Part shown: positions 10,660 to 23,000 of the stretch, in pieces
Layout of the letters: every line of letters starts with the position of its first letter
Numbering within the stretch: position 1 is the first letter of the stretch
Origin: Elysia marginata
Taxonomy: Eukaryota > Mollusca > Gastropoda > Plakobranchidae
DNA: 34,040 bases
Direction: 5' to 3'
NCBI GenBank assembly: GCA_019649035.1
Contig: BMAT01011596.1
Coordinates: 447,366 to 481,405 of the forward strand
Position numbers and translations under genes: made by a program
Notes under the pieces: generated by a model
Seen by the model: the letters and a program-made list of their open reading frames with translations, nothing else
Database searches by the model: none
What the model was told of the DNA's origin: nothing

Positions 10660-13600
10660 CCCACTTCTCACCGGTTCATCATTCTCCCATTTTCTTCTCG
10701 AAGTACTTTCATTATCGATAGCTTTCGAAAGCCCTACAAGTATTCGTTTCCCATAGTTTCTATCAATAAATGCACGCGGTAACTGTGAAGAAAACCTTTG
10801 GAACAGGCTCGAGGATTAAAATGCGAATGTAGATATAGCAACCCTGATAGCGCCTCGTTCCAAGCTGCGCATTTGAAACGTGTGTTATCTAAATTGGACG
10901 GAAGTGACTGGAGAACTTGTGACCGTGTAATAAATTATTGACGGACTGCAGTCTTCGCGGAGACGAGTCCTGTGTTGTAACAGCTTGTACTGTCTCTCTC
11001 CTGGCAGCGGCTCTGTCAATTAATTGCAAATAACCGTGACAAAGCAGTTTAAATAGTATTGCAAGAAAGAAGGAGCGAAACTGTGTCAAGTTTAACTAGA
11101 TCTAGGTGACTGGCAAAACATAACTGTTAACAACATGTATTTATTTAAATATGTTGCATAATAAACTATGAGTAATAGCAATAGAAAATAAAATAGATAA
11201 TACTCTCTAAATCAAATGAGCATTAAAAGAAAATATTTCCCAGCTTTATGCAGATCATTCCGTGGAGACGAGTGTATTATGTGTGTAAGTGTAGGGGTGG
11301 GTGGTTGACTTGTTAATCTATGAGCCTCCAGTCAAAATCTAAAGTAGATATAGGCCTATTCCCTTACACTCCTAGTCAATTATTTATACCAGTCGTCCTG
11401 CCCTAATGTAAACAAACGTGTGCACATGTACCATTTTAATCTACCTCTTCCAACATTTGTTTGGTATCAAGTCAGAACATAAGCAATTTCAGAACGAAAA
11501 ATCAACGTCTCGGGTCTAGTGGTCATTCCCCTCTGAATCACAATGAAGAAGCGATAACCCCCGTCTCAGTGTAACCATTCTTAATAAGAAAGATTAGGGA
11601 ATGTAAAACCAAATGAAGAACGTTTAAATCCGTATCCTTTAGCTATTATAAAGACAGGGTTGGGGCAGGAGAAATAAGATGCGAGTAGACAAGATTAGTT
11701 AGTGTTCTGTGGTCTAGAGGTGCATAGTTTCACCCTTTAAAACAAAGGCCTATCTGAAAGCTTTTTACATAAAATGATAAATCTCATTTGAAAGGAAATG
11801 CTTTAGGTTACGGTGTCAGAAAGCTATAGTTCTGATTTTCCAATTTCTTTTTTGTATGAAAATTAGTATTTTTATGCTAATCGCGTAAAAATTGTAACTT
11901 GTACCAAAGATTATGGCGCCTTCTACTGTTCGATTGTTCCTAATTTGCCACGATTGCCTGTCTAATTATAAACACAAAAAAATATGAAGGTAAAAGACTC
12001 CGTCATCTAGCCCACAGGTGCAAGACTTTCTCCTTTACTTTGAGGGCACTTTTTTTATATAAATAGTTTAAGGGCCCACGGCGACCTATTATGTTGCGCA
12101 GTGTTGTGTAGAATAAAACCATGGTTCATTTTGTTTGACTTAGAATTAAATACATCATTACTAACAACAAGTAGGGGCTTAAAAGTTAAAGATTTCAAGT
12201 TATAGAATATGTTTGGTTTCGGGATAATGCTGTCTTATAATCATGGGAAGTGAAACAACTCGACCATAAATCCATGAGCCGGGAAAAAACCTGGCAAGCA
12301 GACATGTAAACAGCTTATGGACATTGGCCAAACATAACCTTATGATTGTCTGGAGTTTTGTTGTTACATGTTTTGCACATTTGAGATAGGCTTTCTCATA
12401 TTTTACAATCTAATCGTTCAGTTTAGGCTATCATCGGTTGTTTAGTTGTTGTTGTTTTTTTTAGGAACGACTTATTAGGCTACAATATAGACATCCGTCC
12501 CTAAGCAATATAGAATGAGCTTAACCAAAACACAAACATATGATTACATAATAAGGTAGCCTATGTTTTAAAAAAACAGGAAAGGTGGGTGGGTCCTAAC
12601 GGCATATCAATGGAAAGAGTATTTTGTTTAGCGATCTAACAAGCGTCTTTACAAGCAAACCTATATGGTAGGCTGAATTTTCTTTATATTTTTATTGTTT
12701 GCTAATAAATATGTTTTTATGAAAATAATATAAAACAATTTTCGTCAAGGCTTGCATTCTTTCCACCTCCCTAATCATTTTTGAACACAGTAAGAACGCA
12801 AAGAAACCATAAAAAGGAGAGAAGAAAACAGGCATCATCAATATAAAATACAACTATGGCATATTTTTGTGAATAGCCGTAGACTCAGTGGTTATCACTG
12901 CAGCAAACTAAGGGTCAGAGGACTCAGAGGTGTTCAATATTGAATGCAAAATAAATGGGTGGCAAGTCCTTCAGGAATAAAGACGGGCGATAACCTACAT
13001 TATGTATCGCGGTTAAGCATTCCTTGCGTAACTGCTCTATTACTTGAATCGAAAAACTTACCAAGGTTCTATAAATAAAACATTCAATAACACTATGAAC
13101 TCGGTTAACCGATATGAATTTAAATTAAATTATTAGCTGAAATTGGACATGTGCTTGGGAGATGGAGGGCAGTTCGATGGCCTGGTATGACACTGTCAAC
13201 AGGATCTTGTGACGCCCGTATTGTCCAACCTCTAGATCTGGCTACAAGATAAGCTTTATTGGACAAAAAGGGGGCGTTTCTGTCAAAGTCTACTCTAGCT
13301 AACATTGTGCACGTAGCTATATCACTCTGTCCTGATTAATGCACAAAGAGTAACCATGGAAAGAATAGCCATTCCTTGCCTCTAAAGGCAAAACATGACT
13401 GTACAGGCCTACTTTAAAGAAGGGCTTTTGGAATAGTCAATTTTAACAGACAATTATATCATCAAAATGTTTTGTTGGTTTGTTGTTTTTTTTATTATTA
13501 TTCATAAAAATGACTTTTGCTTATGAGCAAATTATTTTTTCATTTTCGTCCTGATTGTGGAAAAGGATAAACTTTTTCGTCATTGAGAGCAAGGTGAACT

Positions 13601-14640
13601 TTGCACAGACATAGCCTAAAAGAGGTCTCTTTCCCTTAATCCATTTTGAAGGTGAACAAGATTACGTTATATTTTGTTTTCCAAAATCAGAGGTCTAAAC
13701 GGAACCACTCTTCTTCTTTAAAAAATTGGATTGGTGATCTGTGGGATTAGAGCCTGCCTCTGCCAATGTTAAAACAATTACTTAGGCTTATCTACTGTCT
13801 TTGTTTCAATCAGTTAAAGCATACAGAATGTCGTATTATTTTGCCCTAATTCCTAAGCTGGCTACAATTAGCATTGGTGAAAGTCAGTGAAAAACCAAGC
13901 TGATGTAACAATGAATAAGTAGGCTACTAAGGTTATATACTGTATGGAAACTTGACTGTAGTGTAGAACATGATGTAACTTTTATCACGATCTTCGTGAG
14001 TTTTCATTATCTAACCTTTTCGCCTTCAAACTTTTTATCATCATTATTTGTTTTAGCTTTTACGTCCAAAGAGCCATGATAGGTCCATAATCATTTTTTT
14101 CTCTTTAAATTTATCTCCGTCTTTTCACTGTCCATATTTTCCAACCTTCGATTTGTAAAATGTATTAAATCCTAAAAGCTTGTGTTATAGATAATTTAAC
14201 CTGCAAAAATTCAAATGTAGGTTTGTTCATCCCAAGTAATAAATTATGAATTCAGGTTTAGGTCATAACTTTCCTGTTTCTCTATATATTATTTTTTTCA
14301 AGATTTTGCGTACAAGCATTAATGTCATAATATTTCTTCTACGTTATCTACGCCTCATAGAACGTAGAACAACGCCTGTTGAATGTCTCTTAACCTTGGC
14401 ATACTCTTAAATACGACGGGACAATATGAAGTTTGTTCTTTTTACTGTATCAAGATTTAATACTGGAGTAAGTCTCAATTGGTATTGTAGTCTTTTTCAT
14501 AGAAAATATATAATGTTACGTTTGCATAGACTTGAAAGAGGTTGTTGAAAGCATTGATAGGTCTAGGTTAGTGGGTTTTTTTTAGTTTGAAGTTTTACAT
14601 TAGCAGTGGAAAATGGCTACATAGGTTTACCTACGATATT
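10660..14640. other. Gene-free stretch, nothing recognised
   Basis: AT-rich with scattered short open frames. The two minus-strand frames near 10889-11089 and 13120-13305 show no known motif. Apart from the weak SINE remnant near 12.9 kb I see no structure. Confidence 0.5.
12880..12950 (+). mobile_element. Possible tRNA-like SINE remnant
   Basis: The plus strand reads TAGACTCAGTGGTTATCACT and later AGGTGTTCAAT. These resemble an A box and a B box with an insertion, at about the right distance. Weak. Confidence 0.25.
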
Positions 14641-14706
14641 ATTCGAACCCTTGACTTACAGTAGATTCGGCACTTACATTGCCTTGCCACTCAAAGAAAC
14701 AGCTTG
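14641..14706 (-). mobile_element. SINE head (family A), copy 2
   Basis: Minus-strand GCTGTTTCTTTGAGTGGC and AAGGCAATG, followed by GCCGAATCTACTG and AAGTCAAGGGTTCGAATAA. It has a near-consensus B box and clear similarity to the copy at 2.6 kb. No acceptor stem closes, so it is not a tRNA gene. Confidence 0.65.
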
Positions 14707-14867
14707 ATACTTTAGACCCTTCAAGAACGGAGAGATACTTAATTACAGACCAAGAGACTCAATAAGGCCTGCAAAGCCTTACCAAAGGCCTGAACAAAAA
14801 GAACAAGTTTTGCCAAAGAATCCAGAACCCTAGAGGCTGAAAATTACCATAAAATATAATTTACAAA

Positions 14868-14925
14868 TCTGACCCCTATTGAAACATACAGCGCCTTACC
14901 ACCTTTGGAAAAAAGAGCGTTAGGT
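14868..14925 (-). mobile_element. SINE head (family A), degraded copy 3
   Basis: Minus-strand GCTCTTTTTTCCAAAGGTGG then TAAGGCGCTG matches the A-box half of the two other copies. The B-box half is decayed (AGGGGTCAG). Confidence 0.4.
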
Positions 14926-15054
14926 ACATAAACACACAATTCCCATTAGACAGAAAAGGAACTAAAAAAACCACAGATTTCTCTGCAAAAAAGCGTCACA
15001 AAAAATTCACGCAGCGGCGAACTGAATTAAACTACAGAAAAATCAGGACCCTCA

Positions 15055-15690
15055 GGTCTGCACTGCACGAGCTACAAAGCAGAATTAGAAGCGGTCAAGG
15101 AGAAACTAAAGCTGATGGAAGAGGTAGCTTCAGACCAGACAGGAGCCATTTAGGTGATCCTCAGCGACTCAAAAGTCTGTCTTAATAAAATTAGAAGACC
15201 ACAAGACATCTTAGCGCTGGTCCTCCAATGGATTACGGGCAACTTCAAAATAGGGGATGATGAAAAACTAGACAGACAAGCCCGAAAGAAATCTGACTTC
15301 GAGCAGCTGAGTGATGATCTGTCCTACCATTGACTGGGCCAGACGCATTGTCAAAAGCCCCATGGAAGAAAAGGAGGAAAATGGACATTCCGATGCCAGC
15401 TAACAAGATGGCTTGCCCCGAATGGATAGGCAGGGCCAAACAGCCTAAAGGCTAAAGGCACATAATTATGTTTAAAATGTATCAGTCTGCCCACACAGGC
15501 GGTCGCTCCTGTGGAGAAGCTGCTGAGGCTGCAGAGCATATCCTGCAAGACTCAAAATTATAGAATGCAAAAACAGGTAGTTTGGAACAGTCCCAACTCT
15601 GGCGAACTCTGGAAAAGATTAAAAGCTTCACCAAGCAGACGAGGGTCAGTCAATATCTGAAGTCGGGACCGACAACAACAAGAAGAAGAA
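15055..15690 (+). mobile_element. Decayed LINE fragment: RNase H domain and C-terminal region
   Basis: Plus-strand reading with several stops and frameshifts. SYKAELEAVKEKL (from 15070) carries the RNase H glutamate. ILSDSKVCL carries the catalytic aspartate. LQWITGNFKI corresponds to the usual QW-PGH segment with the histidine lost, and DEKLDRQARK to the last aspartate region. Near 15500 RSCGEAAEAAEHILQD resembles the C-terminal CG...EHIL motif of LINE proteins. No intact frame remains. It may derive from the same kind of element as the endonuclease fragment at 19.6 kb, but this is not shown. Confidence 0.7.
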
Positions 15691-15699
15691 AACCATGTC

Positions 15700-17060
15700 A
15701 CCCCTGGGCATCATTTTATTCAATTTATTTTAAGTTAGTGTCAGTAGATACTTCTTTTTATTGTATCGCGCTCTATTTAATGTTATTCCGTTAGGTACCA
15801 ATATCATGAACAGCTCTGTAATGCATGACAATGGTAAGTAAAATAACCACTGTCTTGACGCTGTCTTAGTATCGACAGTTTTCATTTGCTGGTAGTACTA
15901 ATCAGCTGATATTAGCTAACAATATTCAATTAAAAACAGTATAGGTGAAAGATTTAGACAAGACTGTTGGGGGAATACTTTTAATGGTTCCAGTAGATCC
16001 TTTTTTGCTCTAACTCTGCAAAATGAAATGAGAGTAAGCTTTAGTGAAATACACAGATCATCACATAATATTTCAACCTGGATTGCACGATTCAAATGAA
16101 AAATGCAAATGCATTTTTCGCGTACAAACTGGGTACAGGAAAGTTCAATGTGGAAAAATAATGCGTCACGTAGGTAGTTAACTAATCATTATGAAAACCT
16201 GGCTTTGGTATCAACGCTAGGAATAAACGTTAGCACTAGCGTAGCGTTTGTCAATGTCACGTTCGCACGTGTTCTAACCTTACCCCATTACATAGGACTT
16301 TTTTTTTCTTTTGTGTAACCGTCCAAGCTTGTCGATAGAAATGCTGGTTTCTGGGGTTTAACATGTGTGGTTCCGCGTGACTGACACTCTTGCGGCCACC
16401 AGTATCTTGGGTAGCTTGTTAATCAGTTCAATCCGGAGTGACACGTCGAGGCTTATCATAGTTAACTATAATATGGTAAATAAAAGTACCGTGTGTTGAA
16501 CAGGTGAGGTAGATAAGCTATCTAATCTTGCTTCATTCCCAGACCCTAATGCTTTGACCATGAGCAAAAAGGAAAGATATCCACGTGTAGACAAAAAAAC
16601 CGACAAGAGCAGAAAGTTGCAGCGCCGGCAGATCAAAGATATTAAGATTTTAGATCGATGAATTGGCATCGCGAGTTAGGTTACTATAGAACTTGGAGGC
16701 ACAGAGACAAAATCACTCTAACCAGTAATTTAAAAGAGAGAAAAAAGCTTCAGATTTCAGCTGATTTCAGCTTTTTTCCGTTCAAATTTAGGTTTCAGCT
16801 CAAATTGTTTCTCACTTTCATTTAGAAAAAAAAATCAACCAGTATGCTATTTCAGCACCTGCTTGCAATAACCTTTTTGCAGTATTAAACTTAATTCAGA
16901 GAAGAGCACAACTCTTGCTCTCATAAGCCTTTTAAAGAGTTGCCCTTGCATATTGTGTTTCTATTGATTACCAAGCACTTCACCTTTATCATCGGCCATT
17001 TAAAACCCTTGCGGTTTATTATTGTAACATCTTACGTTGTATTATTGTAATATTTTTGTT
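15700..17060. other. Gene-free stretch between LINE fragments
   Basis: No protein or RNA gene recognised. The region may include more decayed element sequence, but nothing in it can be named. Confidence 0.45.
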
Positions 17061-17062
17061 TA

Positions 17063-17727
17063 TTTTGCACCGTCTGCGGTATCTTCAGGAGCAAAAAAAA
17101 ATTCTTGGATTTTTTGGTCTTGGTTATTACTATCAGCGTTCAGTGTCCACGACTCACAGGCATATAGAAAAATTAACATGACCAGGGAACGTAGCAGTCT
17201 GATCTTAGAGCTGATAGCAATGTTCTCATTGTTCCAGATGGGTTTAAGTTTGGTCAGGGCGGCTGTAGTCTGGGCTATTCTGGACAGTATTTCAGGCTTT
17301 GATCATTCGTCGGAGATTATTAAGCCTAGATATTTGAATTTTGTAAACGTTCAAGTATTTGACCGTTGACCTTTATTTTTTTCTTCGACGACTCTTTTCT
17401 GTTGGTCATAATATTGGTTTTCTCAGCACTAATCTCCATGTCAAAGTTGGATGAGGCTTTGTCCAGTTGTTCCACCAAGCTAGCCATTTCACAATCATTT
17501 CCAGCTAGTCCATCGATGTCGTCGGGAAACCGTAGTTTGGTGATAGGTCTGCCACCAAAGCTAACTGTTCCGAAGTGGTCCTCCAGAGCATCAGTCAAAA
17601 TTCTTTCGAGGAAGATATTGAAGAGGGTTGGGGAGAGTAGGCAGCCTTGTCGCACCCTGACTGTTGTTGTAAACCAGTCTCCGATTTTATTGTTACAAAA
17701 GACTGCACTTGTTGCCTTGTTGTGCAA
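17063..17727 (-). mobile_element. LINE reverse-transcriptase fragment, inverted 5' segment of a twin-primed copy
   Basis: Minus-strand reading gives the palm and thumb of a non-LTR reverse transcriptase: VRQGCLLSPTLFNIFLE, then LRFPDDIDGLAG, then MEISAEKTNIMTN. After a frameshift near 17345 come KFKYLG, EILSRIAQTTAALTKL, SSKIRLLRSL and FLYACESWTLNAD. The catalytic FADD box reads FPDD, and a stop interrupts the segment near 17310. The element is therefore dead. The open frames seen on the opposite strand here are shadows. The segment ends where the family sequence would run into the EMRCYRR region, which is found in the other orientation just to the right. Confidence 0.88.
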
Positions 17728-17738
17728 AAAGAATAAGA

Positions 17739-18113
17739 GCCATGGAAATGAGGTGCTACAGAAGACTACATGGCATCTTATATAAAGAGCATATCACAAA
17801 TGAAGGAGTGAGAAGAAGAAATGAAAATGCCGTTGGGCCACATGTTGACCTTCTGACCATCGTTAGGCAACGGAAACTGAAATAGTGTCGGCACGCTACT
17901 CGCTCGTCTGGCCTTGCCAAGACCATCATATAGGATACCGTAAATGGAGATAGAGGGAGAGGTAGGCAGAAAAAACGCTGGGAAGACAACATCAGAGAAT
18001 GGACAGCACTGAGAAACACGGACAGCTGAAGATAGACAGGAATGGAAAGCTGTGGTTAGGACATTCTTTGCTGCGCCCCGACGGATGCCAAATCTAAGCG
18101 ATAGGTGATAGGA
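17739..18113 (+). mobile_element. 3' segment of the same LINE copy, sense orientation
   Basis: Plus-strand reading gives AMEMRCYRRL, YKEHITNEGVRRR, GPHVDLLTIVRQRKLK, SSGLAKTI, GRQKKRWEDNIREWT and, after a frameshift, FAAPRRMPNLSDR. This is the usual C-terminus following reverse transcriptase in this LINE family. In-frame TAG codons replace conserved residues twice. The copy ends near 18113 in short GATAGG repeats, consistent with a LINE 3' end. It continues the protein from the point where the inverted segment stops. Confidence 0.85.
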
Positions 18114-18503
18114 GATAGGATTACTACATTCTGGAAGTGCCTGTCCTAGATGATCCATCCCCGAATGAGGCTCCCGTTTCGATCCATCTCTTCTAATAAG
18201 CGTTGTCTGTCTCACGAATGGCTTCATACATCTAGGAGGCCTCAGATATGCTTGTTGAATTGCTTCATACATCTAGGAGTCCTCCAATGTTTGTTGAATG
18301 CATCCTTGAAAAAAATGTTCTTTTTTAATATATGACTGTGCACATGGTCTGGAACTTGTCAGTTCAGACAAATACAGTACAAAAAATAAAATTCTGGAAG
18401 TTTGTTTTCCTGTTAAAAAGACCTACTCAAACACAGCATCGTAATATTAATTTTACTTGGGAGTTCTTTATTAGGTAGGCCTACAAGTAGAATGATTTCA
18501 TCT

Positions 18504-18543
18504 GGTAGTAGTAGTAGGCTAGTAGTAGTAGTAGCAGTAGTAA

Positions 18544-18588
<45 letters not shown>

Positions 18589-18640
18589 CAGCAGCAGCAG
18601 TAATAGTGGTAGCATTAGTAGCAGCAGCAGCAGCAGAAGC
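18504..18640. repeat. Compound TAG/GCA microsatellite
   Basis: Interrupted (TAG)n followed by GCA units, a TAATAGTGGTAGCATTAG interruption and more GCA units, with TACATGTAGTGG nearby at 18653. The organisation is very like the array at 10.2 kb. The leucine or valine runs it encodes are artefacts. Confidence 0.95.
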
Positions 18641-18689
18641 GGCAGAAATTGATACATGTAGTGGTTATAGTAACTTATGGCTGGTTTAC

Positions 18690-19560
18690 GCCTCCAAACA
18701 TTGATGGAAATTGTCGACCCAGGTCGCGCTGACGGCTGTACAGCATTGAGGCGCGTCTCCAGGGTGGCGGAACAGGGGAGGCTCTTCACAGGTAGCATCA
18801 TTTGGATAGTGACCCCATAGGAACAAAAGAAACTGCCGTGGCCCCACACAGCCTGGCCAGACTTTGGTCATAAGTCTTGAAATACTAGAAGAGGTTGGCC
18901 TCGAAATCAAATTCGGACTGGGAAGATCATGGTGTCACTTTGTTCCACTGGGGGGGGCACGAATCACAGTAGACAGGTCTGCTGAGGGACTATGGGATGC
19001 CAGCTACCTTAGCTCTTCTAGGGCTGTTTAGCTTGGTGGAGGGTGGGGCTTAGTGACCAGGATGAGACGATCCTCTGTCCACAATTTTGGAGTAAAAGAT
19101 CTAAAGCCTAAGCATGGCTATGGTCTGGTGTAGACAGTTGTCGCAGGTGGTGGGGAATGAAAGCTGGGCTTGCGAGTGTCTAACGGACTTGCCATCTGGG
19201 TGACATGGGGATTTTGCAGGCGCACCGGGAACAGAAGGAATCGAAAAAAAAACCTGCCTGGGGGAGGGGGGGGGGTCATCGGGATTGGAAGGCTTTCTTT
19301 ACAGAACTACTCCTAGGAAAAGACCAAACCTGCTGTCCTGTGATTCGACTAAGAACAGTTAAGGGCTAAGAAAATGTATCTCTAGAGAATAAGTACGCCG
19401 AGGCCTGATGGTAAAGACCTTTTGGGTGCAGTGAATTAAAATGTCAACGCAAAATTCAAATGCCGTTTAGAAATATAGATTTTTCACGTCATGGTGCTTC
19501 ATCGATGGACCCTCAGGTTGATGATGTGCCGGGCTCTCTACCTCGAAAGAGCCTACCCCA
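18690..19560. other. GC-richer non-coding stretch, possibly the 5' part of a LINE fossil
   Basis: Base composition is near 50% G+C, distinctly above the surroundings, with G runs near 18950 and 19260. No open frame of interest is present. It sits directly upstream of the endonuclease fragment in the same orientation, so I infer it to be the 5' region of the same dead element. Confidence 0.35.
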
Positions 19561-19569
19561 AGCTACTCG

Positions 19570-20030
19570 TGGAACTGGAATGTTAAGGAAAGGATTGCCG
19601 AGGGTATAACAACGAAGAAGCTGGTCGTCACAAAATGACAAAAAAGGAGGTTGATTTGGCGTGCATCCAAGAGTCTCTTCCCCTACTTTACCCCAAATAC
19701 TTATGTAGATTTACAATGACAGGTTACTAATCCTTCAAACAAGACAGACGGATGGACTCAAAGGCATAGTCATTACTCTTTTGAAAAGTGACATCAATGC
19801 CTTAGAGATTAAGGTAAACAGGGGAGATCGAGTAGAATAATAATCACATAACAAGAGGCAAAAACAGTGATCAGGATAGCTGCAGGATGAGGGTGGGAAA
19901 AGAAAAACGAAGATACCCGGTATGAATTAAAAAGTTGACGTTTCCAAACACAGCAGAAAGGAATAAACCTCACTCTTTAGACTAAGAACCCTGCCTCAAC
20001 AGATTAGCAAAGCGCGTGTTCCAAAATACA
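19570..20030 (+). mobile_element. Decayed LINE fragment: apurinic-type endonuclease domain
   Basis: From 19641 the plus strand reads KKEVDLACIQESLPLLYP, then SFKQDRRMDSK after a stop. This matches the start of a LINE endonuclease, where the IQE glutamate is a metal ligand and a GY-SFRQDR segment follows. At least four stops fall in the next 150 bases. The GC-richer stretch to the left (18690-19560) may be its 5' portion, but nothing there is recognisable as protein. Confidence 0.6.
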
Positions 20031-23000
20031 TGTACGTATTAAGAAAGGCGAATCAGAAATGTGCCAATGGGGAATCACTGCAGAGACAGCTGAGCCCTCT
20101 TTTTAGGACTTTCTGCTAAAAGAGCTTAGCACCAAACTCTTTGACCCATACTTAGACCTAGAAAAAAAACAATAATTATATGTAACCTCATGCAGCTGAC
20201 GGTTACATAATCATAAAAAACTAAACATTTAGACTAGAGAACGCGAAGCAAAAGAATAAGATCCGAATTTGGAGATGGTGTTATGGTTCTTTTAGACATC
20301 TGCTGGAAACGACAAATTTGTTTGCCTCTTGAGCATTTCCATTATCTAGAACTCAACAAAAAAGAAGAAGAAGGGTGGAGGCAACAGTTTTTGTTTCCTT
20401 ACCCCCTTAATTTGTTTTTCAAAATATAATAGGCTACATAGATGCGATTAGACACATTGGTTCGTTTTCATCTGAATCATAAAATGTCGTTTTAAGGTTT
20501 TTACTCGTACTCGTAGGCATGTAACTTAGTAATTGGCAGCTTTTCTGATATTAATACATGTATTCGACAGCAACGAAGGAACTTGAAAAGCAAAGATAAC
20601 TACAACAAGGTTTTGCCTTTTTTTTCACTATCCTCTAAGAGCAGATATTAAACCATTCATGAGTAAAATTCCTCCTCCTTCCCCGCCCCACCCAGTCAGA
20701 ATTTTCAGACAAAGAAAGATAACCGTATTAAAGTGTGTACAAATATAATTGTGTACAAACGGTTATCTCCCTTCTCATTTCTCGTTCGTGCTTGGACCGA
20801 AAGGGTACAGTCATAGTTTCATACCATAGGCGCGTCTTGCTTTCAACCGTTTTTCCATTTCACTAGTTCTAAAGTCATAATGTTTTTTTAAGACACATTT
20901 TTAAATAGAAGTTCAAACCCTCTATTACCCAAAGGTCTAGTTCCATGGTGTCTAGGAAAGGATTTCTGAATTTTCTTTCTCATCTCAGTTTGAACACAAT
21001 AGAAAATTGAAACATACTGTTACAAAGACCGCAAAATTTACAGCAGAGTAAATCATGGGAAATATACTTCTATATGTATGTTGTCTTTCCTTTCTCTCAC
21101 TTTGCGGATGAGAAACAAGAGCATCTTTGGAGCCGAAGTGAGCATGACGTTTATTGTCTCATTTATTATAATTTAGAAGGCCCTATATAATTTTTTCCAA
21201 ACCATTGGTCTTTAAATTTGTTTTCTCTGTTTATCTCTATCTTTATCTATCCACCTACAGGCCTATTTATGTCTTCATTTATGTAGCTTTTTCTGCAAGA
21301 CATTGATTAGAAACAAGAACAACAAAAACAGAGAGACTCAGAAAAAGGGAGTTGACACAGACAAAGAGAGGCAGACAGACAGTGACTAAGTAAGAGAGCA
21401 CCATAGGTAGAGACCCTGAGATAGACAAAGGTAGAGAGAAGGGGAGACAGGCAGATACACAGACAGACACAGGTTGAGACAAAGACATATAGATGGACTC
21501 CTTTAATTAAGTCATAGGTTCAAACATTCTAATGGGAATTTTAAAGGGCCACTAAACTGCCTGAAGGTTAATCTCACTTCCCCAACTTTATCAACACAGC
21601 GAAGGGGAGATTAGAGAATTTCGAAGTCCCATTTTTTCAAGGCCAAAGGCTATTTCTGTCTTAAAGGTCCAAGCTGCAGTCTATTTACTTGTACTTGTAG
21701 CCTGTTGTCCTCTAGGTCAAGTTTGAAAGGACACTGTAAGATGTTGTAGAGTGCTAAGTTCGTCCTTCTAAAAGTGTGGGAACCAGCCAAAATTTGAGAA
21801 ACAGCGACAAACAAAGTGCCGTAAGCATAAGCTTAAGATCAGATAGCCTACAGAAGTGTAGTGATACGGATCTACTGTTAGAGTTCGAACAGCGCAGGCA
21901 CTAATAACGCTGGAGATATTTTTACTTTGTCAACACAAAGTTTTGTACCGACAAAGAATTTTCTCGGTGTTGCTAGAGCACACTGCTTGTCTGTAGGTTA
22001 GCCACATTTTTTGTTATAAAATCATAGCCTTAATTACAAAGTGTGAAACCGGAATCCTAATATAATTGAGATAATGTCCCAAATTGTCAGTATATCTTCT
22101 CTTTGAATGTGAGACAACCCAGAGCTTAAAAAAGAACAGGCTCTAAAATGTATACATGAAAATACATGTACAAAGGCTTTTTAAAATTCAGTTGAGGTCT
22201 AGGAGATCTCCTTTTCGACATTTAATTTTTATATTGGCATTGGCTTCTAAGTCTAGAACTAGATTCTAATGCTAACCACTGTTAAAACTAGATAGTGTGT
22301 TCAACAAGCAATTTTTTTAGTATCGTTTTAGAAAGGTGCGCTGGCAAAACAGCAAAATTTACAAACTATTTTGCTGCACCTTTTCTTGGAAATTCTCATT
22401 CTAGGGCACCGAAGTGAGAGTTTGTTTACCAAAGTTTTTAATGTTTAAAATTTTACAAAATGGAACATAAAAGCTTCTGCTTTAATACACACCTATGAAG
22501 AATTTCGAAGCACAAAAGTAAAGCGAGGAAGGCGAATGGTAGGTGAACTTACAAGCATAAATGAAAATGTATCTAGATCTAGATATTATTTACATTTAAT
22601 TGACGTATAGATCTAAAACTACATGTCTCGGCAGTTCTAACACAGCCTCATTTGGTTTTTTTTTCCTTTTTGTTCTCTAAGCGTGAGTTTTGGGTATAGT
22701 CATAGTTATCTGTCTCGTCATTGATCATTTTCACCGTTCCTAGAAGGAGAAAGTTGGCTAGTACATGTTAATATTCAATTATATATTTGGTGGTAGCAGC
22801 GGCATAAAAAAAAAACAAGCATCACACCTTGATTCTCAACCCTAAGTTATAAGAATTCTTTAGCATCGTACCGTCTCCAACGTCAAGCAAATGAATGTTG
22901 CTGTAGTTGAAAATCATTTTTGTGCCATTGCCTTAATTTAAACACGCAGTACGTGTATCTTCTCTGGAAGAGATAGGTCTTTGAGAGAGAGAGGAGCCGC

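Noticed and set aside
17366-17785. 139-codon plus-strand open frame and the 110-codon frame before it
   Set aside because: Both are antisense shadows of the minus-strand reverse-transcriptase fragment, whose motifs are recognisable.
17756-18272. Minus-strand frames of 87 and 164 codons
   Set aside because: They are antisense to the plus-strand LINE C-terminal segment and resemble no protein.
18481-18849. Leucine-rich minus-strand frame resembling a membrane segment
   Set aside because: The leucine run is the TAG/GCA microsatellite read on the other strand.
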